Below, in pieces: positions 16,289 through 24,188 of a stretch of 47,403 nt of DNA (positions within the stretch are counted from its first letter, which is position 1; the number at the start of each line of letters is the position of its first letter). The stretch is taken from contig CAZWDL010000049.1 in the NCBI GenBank assembly GCA_964632995.1, positions 1 through 47,403 of the forward strand. The letters run 5' to 3'. The stretch comes from CAZWDL01 sp964632995. GTDB lineage: Bacteria; Bacteroidota; Bacteroidia; Chitinophagales; Saprospiraceae. The notes beneath the pieces are model-generated. The model did not search any database, was not told the DNA's origin, and saw only the letters and a program-made list of their open reading frames with translations. The position numbers and the translations under genes are program-made.

Positions 16289-16665
16289 TGGAGACGGCGA
16301 GAGTCGAACTCGCGTCCAGAGAAAGCACTCATTAGCTTTCTACATGCTTAGTCTTTCGTTGAGATTTTCGAGTTCAGGGAAGGTTGAAGGACGAACCTAT
16401 ACCTGAACCTTAGATCCGATTTCTTTCGCTTCCGAGTCAGATCAGTCCGGGGAAGCTAGCCTACGGGTGATGGTTTGCGGCACGATGTGTAGTAGGCGTC
16501 AACCGTGCGGCAAAATGGCTTTCTAAGACCTAGTCTTAGGCAGCCATGGCATACTGAGTGTTGCCATGTAAAAAGTGGTTGCAGTCAGTTTCTAACGGAG
16601 TTGAACTACGTGCTCCGGCATGCTTACTAACCAGTTTACTCTCCTGTCGATTCCAGTACGTCCCC
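16289..16665 (-). ncRNA. ssrA: Transfer-messenger RNA
   Basis: 377 nt. The tRNA-like domain is closed by GGGGACG (16665-16659) pairing with CGTCTCC (16296-16290), with discriminator A at 16289 and no encoded CCA. The 5' part reads GTACTGGAATCGACAGG and the 3' part carries the T-arm GCGAGTTCGACTCTCGC. The tag frame lies at 16565-16536: GGC AAC ACT CAG TAT GCC ATG GCT GCC TAA, encoding GNTQYAMAA. tmRNA rescues stalled ribosomes with SmpB and marks the product for proteolysis. The YAMAA end resembles tags reported for Cytophaga and Salinibacter relatives. Confidence 0.95.
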
Positions 16666-16746
16666 ATATTGTGAATCTCAGTTAAGCGTGTAACTGATTA
16701 ATAATTCCTTTTTCAAATCTTACTCCGCCTCTTTTGGCGGCGCGTA

Positions 16747-16776
16747 CAAAGATATAAACGGTATTCAACTTTCAAA
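16747..16776 (-). promoter_or_regulatory. Bacteroidota-type promoter of ssrA
   Basis: On the minus strand, TTTG (16776-16773), an 18-nt spacer, then TATCTTTG (16754-16747), a full match to TAnnTTTG. The predicted start is about 16740, leaving about 75 nt to be processed before the mature 5' end. Confidence 0.7.
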
Positions 16777-17119
16777 AGTTCCGTGGAAGTCAATATTTTC
16801 AACAATTTACTTCCGAAACCCGTTTTAAACTCTCCTGAGAGACCTGCTGACCTGAATTCTGAGAATTTTCCTGTGTTTTCCCTGTAATTCAGAACGCAAA
16901 ATCAGGAGGCGCCTTTTAAGGCGCCGCCTGATGCTTAAGAACGAAAGGCGATGCGAATTCGTTCACATCACCTTTCCTTTTCTGCTAACGGTGAAACACA
17001 GCACCGGTTTTTGGATATAACTGGGATTCAGAAGTTGTTTTGTGTTTATTTGATCTTTTGACGCCGCTTTCGCGAAAAGTCACAGGTTGGGAAGTCGGAA
17101 GGCTTGGACCTCGAACTAT
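16777..17119. other. Intergenic, with a strong hairpin at 16901-16932
   Basis: No gene seen. The hairpin atcaggaggcgcctt/aaggcgccgcctgat (16901-16932) has arms of about 15 bp with one mismatch. On the minus strand it is followed by TTTTGCG, so it could end transcripts from the receptor gene 360 bp upstream. Confidence 0.5.
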
Positions 17120-17287
17120 TTAACCTTGAGCTTACTCCGAAAAGTAGAATTACACAGAGATACACGGAGAAGTCACAGAGATGCACGGAGTTAGTTTTGT
17201 GATTATCATAAATCTGTAGTTCTCCGCGACTTCTCTGTATGACTCTGTGTAAAAAAAGCATTTTCGGCGTGGGCTCAACTTTTGAAC
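17120..17287. repeat. ACACAGAG/CTCTGTGT inverted-repeat element, copy 1
   Basis: The ends are ttgagcttactccgaaaa and, inverted, ttgagcccacgccgaaaa (right end read on the minus strand). Next inward come repeated acacagag/ctctgtgt blocks (acacagagatacacggag, ttctctgtatgactctgtgt). Read on the minus strand it closely follows 26206-26350. The element is non-coding and sits against the stop of the receptor gene. Confidence 0.65.
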
Positions 17288-17294
17288 CTTCCCC

Positions 17295-19328
17295 CTACTC
17301 TACACTCAGGGCCAGGAAGACGACAGCGAGCGTCAGTCCGGCCTGCGAGAGGCGCCATACGGGGTCTTCAACCGGCAGGCTCCGGTACACCAGCCAGTAC
17401 GCGCCAATCAGAACGACACAGATGAGGACCAGGGAAAAGGCGATCAATATGAGGTAGGCCGGACTGGAGTCCCGTAGCGCCGCCCGGCGTGCGATGACAG
17501 CGATGCCCAGCAGTCCGAGGAGGAACCATCCCCAATAAAGACTGGAAAACCAGGCCGGACCGCCGGATCTTGCAGTGAAGAAACTTTCGTTGAGCAAGCC
17601 CTGGCCAATGTTGAGCAGCAACCACACCCCCAGAAAAACCGGGATTCCCCACTTCGTCCATGAATATAGATCGACAGATTGCAGTCGCAGGGTCGTGTAC
17701 CCGGTAAGTCCGAAAAGGAAGAAGAATACCCCGGCAGTCAGCAAATGCGGAAAGTAGGGACGCCAGCCGGGCGCCAGCATCGCCCCGCTATCCCAGGGCG
17801 TCCAGAAAGCGAAACAGAACAGGACCCCCAACAGGAAAAGAGCAAAATACAGAGGCGCGCCGCGCCAGGTCAGCCAGCCTCGGAAGAGGAAATAAATGAT
17901 GCCCAGCACCAGGGCGCCGACGAAAAAGCCGTTGAACATGGCGCGATAAGGACGGCGCGGCCAAAAGGAAACGATATCGACACTCCGCAGCGTCAGAATA
18001 GCCGCTTCCGGATCACCAAGGTAGTGCTCCAACCGGAGGTAAAGGGCCGTCGTATCCCCCGCCCCCACCTCAAAAGGAATCAAACTACGCCAGTGCGGCA
18101 GCAGGCGCATAGCCACGGGGACCTCCTGCCCCAGCTGCCGGTGAGCGTAGTAGCCCGGTCGATCTTCGGGCCAGTACACATCGATGCGACCCCAGTCGCT
18201 CTCGGGAGGAATTTCCAGCAACAGAGAGGAAGACCACTCGGCGTCGCCCAGCAGGGGCAGCTTCACCCAATAGACGCCTTCCCATGCTCTACCTACCGGA
18301 ATATTCAAGCGAAACTGCTCTTCCCAGTCCTGCTTGACGCTGATAAACGACCGTTCCCCCCGCGGATCCTCCACTATTTGCAGCGAACGCTCCACCGGGG
18401 TGAAAGCATATTGCTCTTCCTGGTCCGTTGCCGTAAACCCCGAACTTGCCCGGAAACCATCCAGTTCCGGCAGAGAAGCCGGATCGATGTGTTGCACAAA
18501 AATACCCGCCGACCCCGTTTCTGAGAAGGTCCCACTCAACCGCAGGTATACCGTGGCGCGCTCCTCCGCTTCCAAAGGAACCGAAAAGAGTTGCAGAGCA
18601 TCGCGATACAGCTGATCACGGGGATCGATATTATAGCCGGTCAACTGTTCTTCTATACCGCCGTCGGGATAGTGGATATAAACTTCCACACTATCCCATC
18701 CCGGCATCGGAGAGGCCTTCACAGCGGAATGTCCCACGGCAAAAAAGTATTCGCCAAACTCGTAAGGATCGCCCTTCACCTCAAAGCGAATCCAGTGCGT
18801 TTTTTCCCGTGACCAGCTCCTTTCAGATGTGTAATTCAAGGCAAAGAGCGAATCGGCAGACAGACTATTCAACTGCTCGAACGAAAAGCGCCCTCTGTCT
18901 TCCAAGATTTCCAGTTCGGGGTACAGCAAGGTATACCGGTAACCGTAATAAGGATGAGTCTCGTGGAAGCCCTCCGCCATCCTCCCACCCAGCCGGCTCG
19001 CCAGCTTTTTCAGCTGCCTGTTGAATGATTGTCGCTTCTCCGCATCATCCAGTTCTTTGTAAAGATCGCGAAGGGTCAGCAAAGCATAACGAAGCAATAT
19101 CGAATCGCTCTGCTCCCCGGCATAATTGCGAAACTGGTGGGCCGCCACCACGCGCTTCTCCCGGTCTTCGAAGCCCTCCAATGCCGTACGCAGACGCTGA
19201 TAAACGGCATACTTACGGCTATCCGGCAAGTCCGGCAGTATCACCTCCAGGGAATCGAAAAAGCTGGTTTGGGCGGAAAGGCTGAACGCAACAGGGATTA
19301 GTATCAAGCTTATCCAAATGGATCGCAT
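17295..19328 (-). CDS. 7TMR-DISM membrane receptor without effector domain
   Basis: 677 residues from ATG 19328, which gives a signal peptide (MRSIWISLILIPVAFSLSAQ is 20 residues). Residues about 30-130 are helical. Two extracellular beta-rich regions follow (residues about 170-290 and 330-440), with WSREKTHWIRFEVKGDPYEF, YFFAVGHSAVKASPMPGWDS, VYWVKLPLLGDAEWSSSLLL and ESDWGRIDVYWPEDRPGYYA typical of 7TMR-DISMED modules. About 460-677 hold roughly seven or eight membrane helices (FFVGALVLGIIYFLFRGWL, LLTAGVFFFLFGLTGYTTL, AYLILIAFSLVLICVVLIGA, LTLAVVFLALSVE). The chain stops right after the last helix, so unlike most family members it has no kinase, cyclase or HTH domain and would need a partner. 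No partner is adjacent. Confidence 0.7.
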   Translation of the reverse strand: MRSIWISLILIPVAFSLSAQTSFFDSLEVILPDLPDSRKYAVYQRLRTALEGFEDREKRVVAAHQFRNYAGEQSDSILLRYALLTLRDLYKELDDAEKRQSFNRQLKKLASRLGGRMAEGFHETHPYYGYRYTLLYPELEILEDRGRFSFEQLNSLSADSLFALNYTSERSWSREKTHWIRFEVKGDPYEFGEYFFAVGHSAVKASPMPGWDSVEVYIHYPDGGIEEQLTGYNIDPRDQLYRDALQLFSVPLEAEERATVYLRLSGTFSETGSAGIFVQHIDPASLPELDGFRASSGFTATDQEEQYAFTPVERSLQIVEDPRGERSFISVKQDWEEQFRLNIPVGRAWEGVYWVKLPLLGDAEWSSSLLLEIPPESDWGRIDVYWPEDRPGYYAHRQLGQEVPVAMRLLPHWRSLIPFEVGAGDTTALYLRLEHYLGDPEAAILTLRSVDIVSFWPRRPYRAMFNGFFVGALVLGIIYFLFRGWLTWRGAPLYFALFLLGVLFCFAFWTPWDSGAMLAPGWRPYFPHLLTAGVFFFLFGLTGYTTLRLQSVDLYSWTKWGIPVFLGVWLLLNIGQGLLNESFFTARSGGPAWFSSLYWGWFLLGLLGIAVIARRAALRDSSPAYLILIAFSLVLICVVLIGAYWLVYRSLPVEDPVWRLSQAGLTLAVVFLALSVE

Positions 19329-19413
19329 CGGTTTCGGGCGTATTGGTTCTACCCATAAAATACAAATTTCTGATAAAGCGTGCATTGTCATTTCCCTACG
19401 TCCGGAATTCTGC

Positions 19414-19421
19414 TATTTTTG
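19414..19421 (+). promoter_or_regulatory. Possible -7 box for the saccharopine dehydrogenase-like gene
   Basis: TATTTTTG at 19414-19421 matches TAnnTTTG and would place the start about 34 nt before the ATG at 19462. No good TTTG box at the usual spacing is visible, so this is weak. Confidence 0.35.
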
Positions 19422-19461
19422 TGCCCCGAAAGCCATGCGCCATGCGCCCAAACACGACACT

Positions 19462-20664
19462 ATGAAATTCGGCATCATCAGAGAAGGAAAAACGCCGCCC
19501 GATTCCCGGGTACCGCTCACTCCCAGGCAGTGTGCCATGCTGCAAAAGGACTACGCAATCGACATCATCGTGCAACCGTCTCCAGGCCGCTGCTACGACG
19601 ACGAGGAGTACCTGCACGAAGGCATTCGCCTCAGTGATGATCTGTCGGGACGGAAGGTGCTGCTCGGTGTAAAGGAAGTGCCGAAAGAACAATTGATACC
19701 GGAAAAAACCTACTGTTTTTTCTCACATACCATCAAAAAGCAACCTTACAACCGGGATCTGTTACGGACCGTATTGAAAAAAAACATCCGGCTGATCGAC
19801 TACGAAGTGCTGACCGATGAGCGCGGCCGCCGCCTGATCGCCTTCGGTCGCTTTGCCGGCATGGTGGGGGCTCACAATGCCCTGTGGACCTACGCTCAGC
19901 GCAGCGGCGCCTTCTCACTCAAGCGCATGAAGGATTACCGCGATTACGCCGAGGCGAAGGAAGCTTACCTTAAACTGGAACTGCCGCCCGTCAAGATCGT
20001 GCTAACGGGCACCGGCCGCGTGGGTTCCGGCGCCGCCCAGGTGCTGCGCGATATGGGCATCCGGCAGATTCCGCCCCGGGATTTCCTGCAAAAAGAATTC
20101 AAAGAGGCCGTCTTCACCCAACTGCGCGTGCACCATTACATTGCTCGCCAGGATAATAAACCCTACGAAACCGGTGATTATTATCGCCATCCTGTAGGCT
20201 ATAAGAGCGTCTTCGCCCCATACTACCGCGAAGCAGATATTATGATCAACGGCATCTACTGGGACCGGCGCGCCCCGGCCTTCTTCACCGCGGAGGCAAT
20301 GAAACGGGACGACTGGAACATCAGCGTCATCGCCGATGTCACCTGTGATATCGCCCCGGAATCCTCCATCCCCTCCACCCTGCGCGCCACCACTATTGCC
20401 GATCCCGTGTTCGGTTTTGATCCGGATACAGAAAAGGAAACGCGGCCCTACCAGGAGCACGTCGTCGATATGATGACCATCGACAACCTCCCCAACGAAC
20501 TGCCTCGCGACGCCTCACAGGCCTTCGGCGAGCAGTTTATCCAACACGTTTTACCGGAATTCTTTAAGGAAAAAAGCCGCATCCTGGAACGCGCCACGAT
20601 CGCGAAGGATGGCAGACTGGGGATGTTTTTCCAGTATCTGGAAGACTACGTCCGGGGAGAATAG
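19462..20664 (+). CDS. Saccharopine dehydrogenase (NAD+, L-lysine-forming)-like / alanine dehydrogenase-PNT fold enzyme
   Basis: 400 residues from ATG 19462; the longer frame upstream overlaps the receptor's start and lacks family sequence. It begins MKFGIIREGKTPPDSRVPL, the N-terminal fold of the alanine dehydrogenase/transhydrogenase family. It continues with FGRFAGMVGAHNALWTY, and the NAD motif GTGRVGSGAAQVL follows. ADVTCDIAPESSIPSTLRAT and the closing region match LYS1-like saccharopine dehydrogenases, which interconvert saccharopine and lysine plus 2-oxoglutarate. The alternative is a Bacteroidota alanine dehydrogenase-like oxidoreductase of unknown substrate. It shares a bidirectional hairpin with purC at its 3' end. 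Confidence 0.8.
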   Translation: MKFGIIREGKTPPDSRVPLTPRQCAMLQKDYAIDIIVQPSPGRCYDDEEYLHEGIRLSDDLSGRKVLLGVKEVPKEQLIPEKTYCFFSHTIKKQPYNRDLLRTVLKKNIRLIDYEVLTDERGRRLIAFGRFAGMVGAHNALWTYAQRSGAFSLKRMKDYRDYAEAKEAYLKLELPPVKIVLTGTGRVGSGAAQVLRDMGIRQIPPRDFLQKEFKEAVFTQLRVHHYIARQDNKPYETGDYYRHPVGYKSVFAPYYREADIMINGIYWDRRAPAFFTAEAMKRDDWNISVIADVTCDIAPESSIPSTLRATTIADPVFGFDPDTEKETRPYQEHVVDMMTIDNLPNELPRDASQAFGEQFIQHVLPEFFKEKSRILERATIAKDGRLGMFFQYLEDYVRGE

Positions 20665-20750
20665 TACACTGATAAGCTATGATTCATCATGATCAGTTAT
20701 GATTTAATAATCACTCAAATCATAATTGATCATAATAAACCAGTGTACTA
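20663..20750. terminator. Bidirectional long hairpin between convergent genes
   Basis: Outer arms agtacactg and cagtgtact are perfect. The inner arms tgatcagttatgattt and aaatcataattgatca pair over 16 bp with one mismatch. It starts in the saccharopine dehydrogenase-like stop codon and runs into the last codons of purC. T/A-rich tracts flank it on both sides. It probably ends both transcripts. Confidence 0.7.
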
Positions 20751-21704
20751 TTTCTTTTCTAAATACTCAATCACATTCCGCTCCACCCTTTCCAATATCC
20801 GCTCCGTATCGGCCTTGACGAATGCCCGCCCGGTGATGCGTTCGAACAGTTCGATGTAGCGGTCAGAGACCTCCCAGACGAACTCGTCGGGCATGACCGG
20901 CATTTGCTGGCCTTCCTTGCCCTGGAAACCGTTGGCCATCAGCCATTCGCGGACGAACTCTTTGGACAACTGCTTTTGGCGAACGCCTTTCTTTTGCCGT
21001 TCCTCGTACCCTTCCAGATAGTAGTAGCGGGAGCTGTCAGGGGTGTGGATCTCGTCGATGACGTAGATTTCGCCGTCTTTCTTGCCGAATTCGTATTTGG
21101 TGTCCACCAGAATCAGTCCCTGTTCGCGGGCCATTTCGGAACCGCGCTGAAACAAGGCTCTGGTATAGGCCTCCAGCTTTTCGTAATCTTCGGCGCTGAC
21201 CAGGCCGCGCTCGATAATTTCTTCTTTGGAAATATCCTCGTCGTGCCCCTCCTCCGCTTTGGTTGCCGGGGTGATAATAGGCTTCGGGAAGGGATCGCTT
21301 TCCCGCATACCATCGGGCATCGGCGCGCCGGATACCTGCCGCCTGCCCGCGCGGTACTCGCGCCAGGCGTGGCCGGCCAGATAGCCGCGGATAACCATTT
21401 CGATCTTAAAGGGCTCACAGGCATGGCCTACGCTTACGTTGGGATCGGGCGTGGCCTCCAGCCAGTTGGGCACGATATCGCGGGTAGCTTCCAGGAAGTG
21501 GGCAGCGATCTGATTCAGCACCTGGCCCTTGAAAGGAATGGGACGGGGTAATACGTGATCAAAAGCGGAGATGCGGTCCGAAGCGACCATCACCAGGCGC
21601 TCGCCGATGGTGTATACGTCGCGGACCTTGCCGCGGTAAAAGTTGGTCTGGCCCGGAAAGTAGAAATTGGTTTCTAGAATGGCCTGCTGTTCGATGCTGG
21701 GCAT
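20748..21704 (-). CDS. purC: Phosphoribosylaminoimidazole-succinocarboxamide synthase
   Basis: 318 residues from ATG 21704 (the longer frame begins at a TTG). SAICAR synthetase joins CAIR with aspartate using ATP in purine synthesis. Motifs: FYRGKVRDVYTI near the N-terminus, VASDRISAFDHVLPRPIPFK, IRGYLAGHAWREY, QGLILVDTKYEFG, IDEIHTPDSSRYY. The length is that of the longer PurC form found in Bacteroidota and yeast-type proteins rather than the 240-residue E. coli type. Its promoter may include TACTTTTG at 21730-21723. Confidence 0.93.
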   Translation of the reverse strand: MPSIEQQAILETNFYFPGQTNFYRGKVRDVYTIGERLVMVASDRISAFDHVLPRPIPFKGQVLNQIAAHFLEATRDIVPNWLEATPDPNVSVGHACEPFKIEMVIRGYLAGHAWREYRAGRRQVSGAPMPDGMRESDPFPKPIITPATKAEEGHDEDISKEEIIERGLVSAEDYEKLEAYTRALFQRGSEMAREQGLILVDTKYEFGKKDGEIYVIDEIHTPDSSRYYYLEGYEERQKKGVRQKQLSKEFVREWLMANGFQGKEGQQMPVMPDEFVWEVSDRYIELFERITGRAFVKADTERILERVERNVIEYLEKK

Positions 21705-21722
21705 GGGTGGATGATTTTCCCG

Positions 21723-21730
21723 CAAAAGTA
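21723..21730 (-). promoter_or_regulatory. Possible -7 box for purC
   Basis: TACTTTTG on the minus strand matches TAnnTTTG, about 19 nt before the ATG. No upstream TTTG box is evident. Confidence 0.35.
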
Positions 21731-21737
21731 GAAAAAG

Positions 21738-21915
21738 TTTAGTTTAGGCGCCACTCCTTCCTACGGACCGTCCGGTCGGAGTAGCTGGTTTATAAGGCTT
21801 GCTCAACCAGGAACCGGACGGATTAGCAGGTCTGAAACCGGGAGCCTCGTTTTTAGATCTGCTAAACTCCTAAACCAGCCGCCCCGGAAGGGTCGGCGTC
21901 TAAACTTCTAAACTC
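21738..21915. repeat. Imperfect inverted repeat element upstream of purC
   Basis: Left end agtttaggcgcc followed by actccttcc; right end, inverted, agtttagacgcc with gacccttcc. The interior also shows inverted blocks (agctggttta against taaaccagc). About 178 bp, non-coding, filling the space between purC and the copper protein gene. Confidence 0.5.
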
Positions 21916-21922
21916 TATCAAA

Positions 21923-24148
21923 TCACGGATACACCGACAGCGTCCCCCGCATGCTCAGGTAGTGCCCGGGAAAAGTACAGACGTATTGATACGCCCCCGG
22001 TTTTTCCGGCGCGCGGAAGTAGATCGTTTCACGGGCGCCGGGACCCAGCAGTTGGGTGAAGTGCAACACATTGTCGGAGTTCGGAACATAGTCGAGGCGT
22101 TCGCCCTGCAGCCCCAGGTCGAGGGCGGCCTTGCCGACGGCATCGGCTTTGCCCGGGGCGGTGAAGACGATATTGTGCGGCATGTCGTCATTGTTGTAAA
22201 AGGTCAGCTTGACCGTACTGCCGGCCTTGACCGACAGGCTCTTTTTGTCGTACTTCAGGCCGGGAATCGTGGAGATTATAAGGCTGAAATCGGGATTCCC
22301 CCAGTCTGCCGGTTTCCGGGTGATGCGTTTGGCGGCCCGACCACGTGGGGTGCGAACATTTTCTTTGGAAACACTCGCAGGTTTCTTGGCGGGAGGATCC
22401 GCTTTTTTCACTTCCTCCTCCACCTGCTGAATCGTCTCTTCACGGGTCTGAGCAGCCGGTTCTTCCGCTTCTTTTGATACAGCGCCGTTGCCGCTATGTT
22501 CATGGCCGTTTGTGGCGGCAGCGCTACGAGCCTCGGCCAGCGCCGATTCCGGCAAGGTCAGCGATTCCCCATCCGGAATGGTGTTAAGGGTGTAGTAGGC
22601 AGTATTGTGCAGCAGCGGAAGGTTTCCGTTATAGGATTCCACGCCCGGCGCTTTAATCTCATGAATGTACCTGGTGCGCAGGCTGTCGACGACCAGGCGG
22701 GCATACAGACCATCATCGCTAATTACGATTCCCTTGATCGGACAGATTTGATCGTTGACTACCGGACTGCCGTACACGGGGTGGTATTTGTAAATAAAAC
22801 TCGTAATCTCGTAGGAAGCCGGGTCGGCGGCCGTCGCCTTGTCCACTGGTTGAGTAAACTCGATCTCAAAACCGTCGGGCATGGCGCGAACGGCCTTCAT
22901 CTCGAAGGGCATGGCGCCGGTCCATACCAGGCGTTGCAAGCCATAAGGATCATTACCCGTAGAACCCCAGCCACGGTTGGTCTGACCGACGAAAAGGGAG
23001 CCGTCGTGTCCCCAGGTCATGCGCATGACGCCACTCTGAAAGCCGGCCCGGAAGTTGAAGGCCGCTCCCTGATAAACGCCATTTACTTTTTCTAAAAAAA
23101 CTCGTATGATTTTGCTCTGCCCCTGATCGCCGATCAGCAGTTGTCCCGTGAAAGGTCCGAAGGCCCCGCCGGTTGAATCGGGAAGAATATCGGAAGTGGA
23201 AATGCCTAAAATGCCGTGTGGCAGCCATACGGCCGGAGTCTTCACTGCCTCCAGTTCCTCTTCTATTTCGAATAAGGGCGTCGGAATCTCGTTTTCAATA
23301 TTTTCCGGCTTGACCGGATCCTCGCCCGGAGCTGCCAGGCGCGGATTGACCCGGTAGTAAATGTCGTTGGTCGTGATATTGACAGGCGATTCCGGTCGAT
23401 TTGCCCAACGCAGGCCAGCGGGGTGACCGGTGAAATCTCCCTTTTCCAGATGCACTAATCCGCCGGAGCCCATCCAGTCGCCCTGGTTGTCGGCGTAGAA
23501 CAACTCCCCGTCAATAATACCTATGGCGGCGGGAGAGCGCATACCGGTAGCGTAGGGCTCCATTTTGCCGTCAGGCGTGATGCGCATGGTCCAGCCTCGC
23601 CAGGGCACCCGGCTTTCGCCGCGCCACCATTCTACATTGCCGAAAGCGACATTGCCGGTGGTGATCATGCTGCCGTCGGGCATAAATTTGGGACCGTAGG
23701 AATATTCGTGATAATGACCGGATAAAGGCCAGGCGTAAATAGTCTCATAAAGTTCCGCTATCCCGTCGCCGTCCTCGTCGACCAGGCGCGTCAGTTCGCC
23801 GCGCTGGGCGGCGTAGAGGTCACCGTCGCGATAGGACAAGCCCAGGATCTCATGCATGCCTGCAGCAAAGCGCCGAAATTGCGGATAGGAACCGTCGCGC
23901 ATGTAGGGATTTTCAACGATCCATACTTCTCCCCGGCGGGTGGAGGTCGCGATATTGCCATTCGGCAGCGTGGTTATCCCGCCCACTTCCATTACGATGC
24001 CCTCCGGTACGGGCAGGGTGATCATTTTATAATAATCCTCTTCCGTGGGAAGCAGGCGGTCAGCATCGTCCTGGCCACGCAGTGACAGCACGGAAAGAGT
24101 TATCAGAAAAAGGCTGAAAATATTATGACGCATGATAACAGGTTTCAT
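21923..24148 (-). CDS. Secreted beta-propeller (sorbosone dehydrogenase-like) fused to type-1 copper domain
   Basis: 741 residues; signal peptide in residues 6-25 (MRHNIFSLFLITLSVLSLRG), and ATG 24133 is an alternative start. Residues about 45-400 form a six-bladed propeller of the glucose/sorbosone dehydrogenase-like type (GITTLPNGNIATSTRRGEVW, AAGMHEILGLSYRDGDLYA, KFMPDGSMITTGN, GMRSPAAIGI). A middle Ig-like region follows (about 420-520), then an Ala/Glu/Lys-rich linker (540-610). Residues 630-741 are a plastocyanin/azurin-like cupredoxin with copper ligands H658, C724, H729 and M733 (CTFPGHYLSM). It should be an extracytoplasmic redox protein. It follows the DUF1080 gene by 40 bp in one operon. 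Substrate unknown. Confidence 0.78.
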   Translation of the reverse strand: MKPVIMRHNIFSLFLITLSVLSLRGQDDADRLLPTEEDYYKMITLPVPEGIVMEVGGITTLPNGNIATSTRRGEVWIVENPYMRDGSYPQFRRFAAGMHEILGLSYRDGDLYAAQRGELTRLVDEDGDGIAELYETIYAWPLSGHYHEYSYGPKFMPDGSMITTGNVAFGNVEWWRGESRVPWRGWTMRITPDGKMEPYATGMRSPAAIGIIDGELFYADNQGDWMGSGGLVHLEKGDFTGHPAGLRWANRPESPVNITTNDIYYRVNPRLAAPGEDPVKPENIENEIPTPLFEIEEELEAVKTPAVWLPHGILGISTSDILPDSTGGAFGPFTGQLLIGDQGQSKIIRVFLEKVNGVYQGAAFNFRAGFQSGVMRMTWGHDGSLFVGQTNRGWGSTGNDPYGLQRLVWTGAMPFEMKAVRAMPDGFEIEFTQPVDKATAADPASYEITSFIYKYHPVYGSPVVNDQICPIKGIVISDDGLYARLVVDSLRTRYIHEIKAPGVESYNGNLPLLHNTAYYTLNTIPDGESLTLPESALAEARSAAATNGHEHSGNGAVSKEAEEPAAQTREETIQQVEEEVKKADPPAKKPASVSKENVRTPRGRAAKRITRKPADWGNPDFSLIISTIPGLKYDKKSLSVKAGSTVKLTFYNNDDMPHNIVFTAPGKADAVGKAALDLGLQGERLDYVPNSDNVLHFTQLLGPGARETIYFRAPEKPGAYQYVCTFPGHYLSMRGTLSVYP

Positions 24149-24188
24149 GACTGGTTGAGTGATAATGAAAAAAAGAGAAAAAAGCGGC

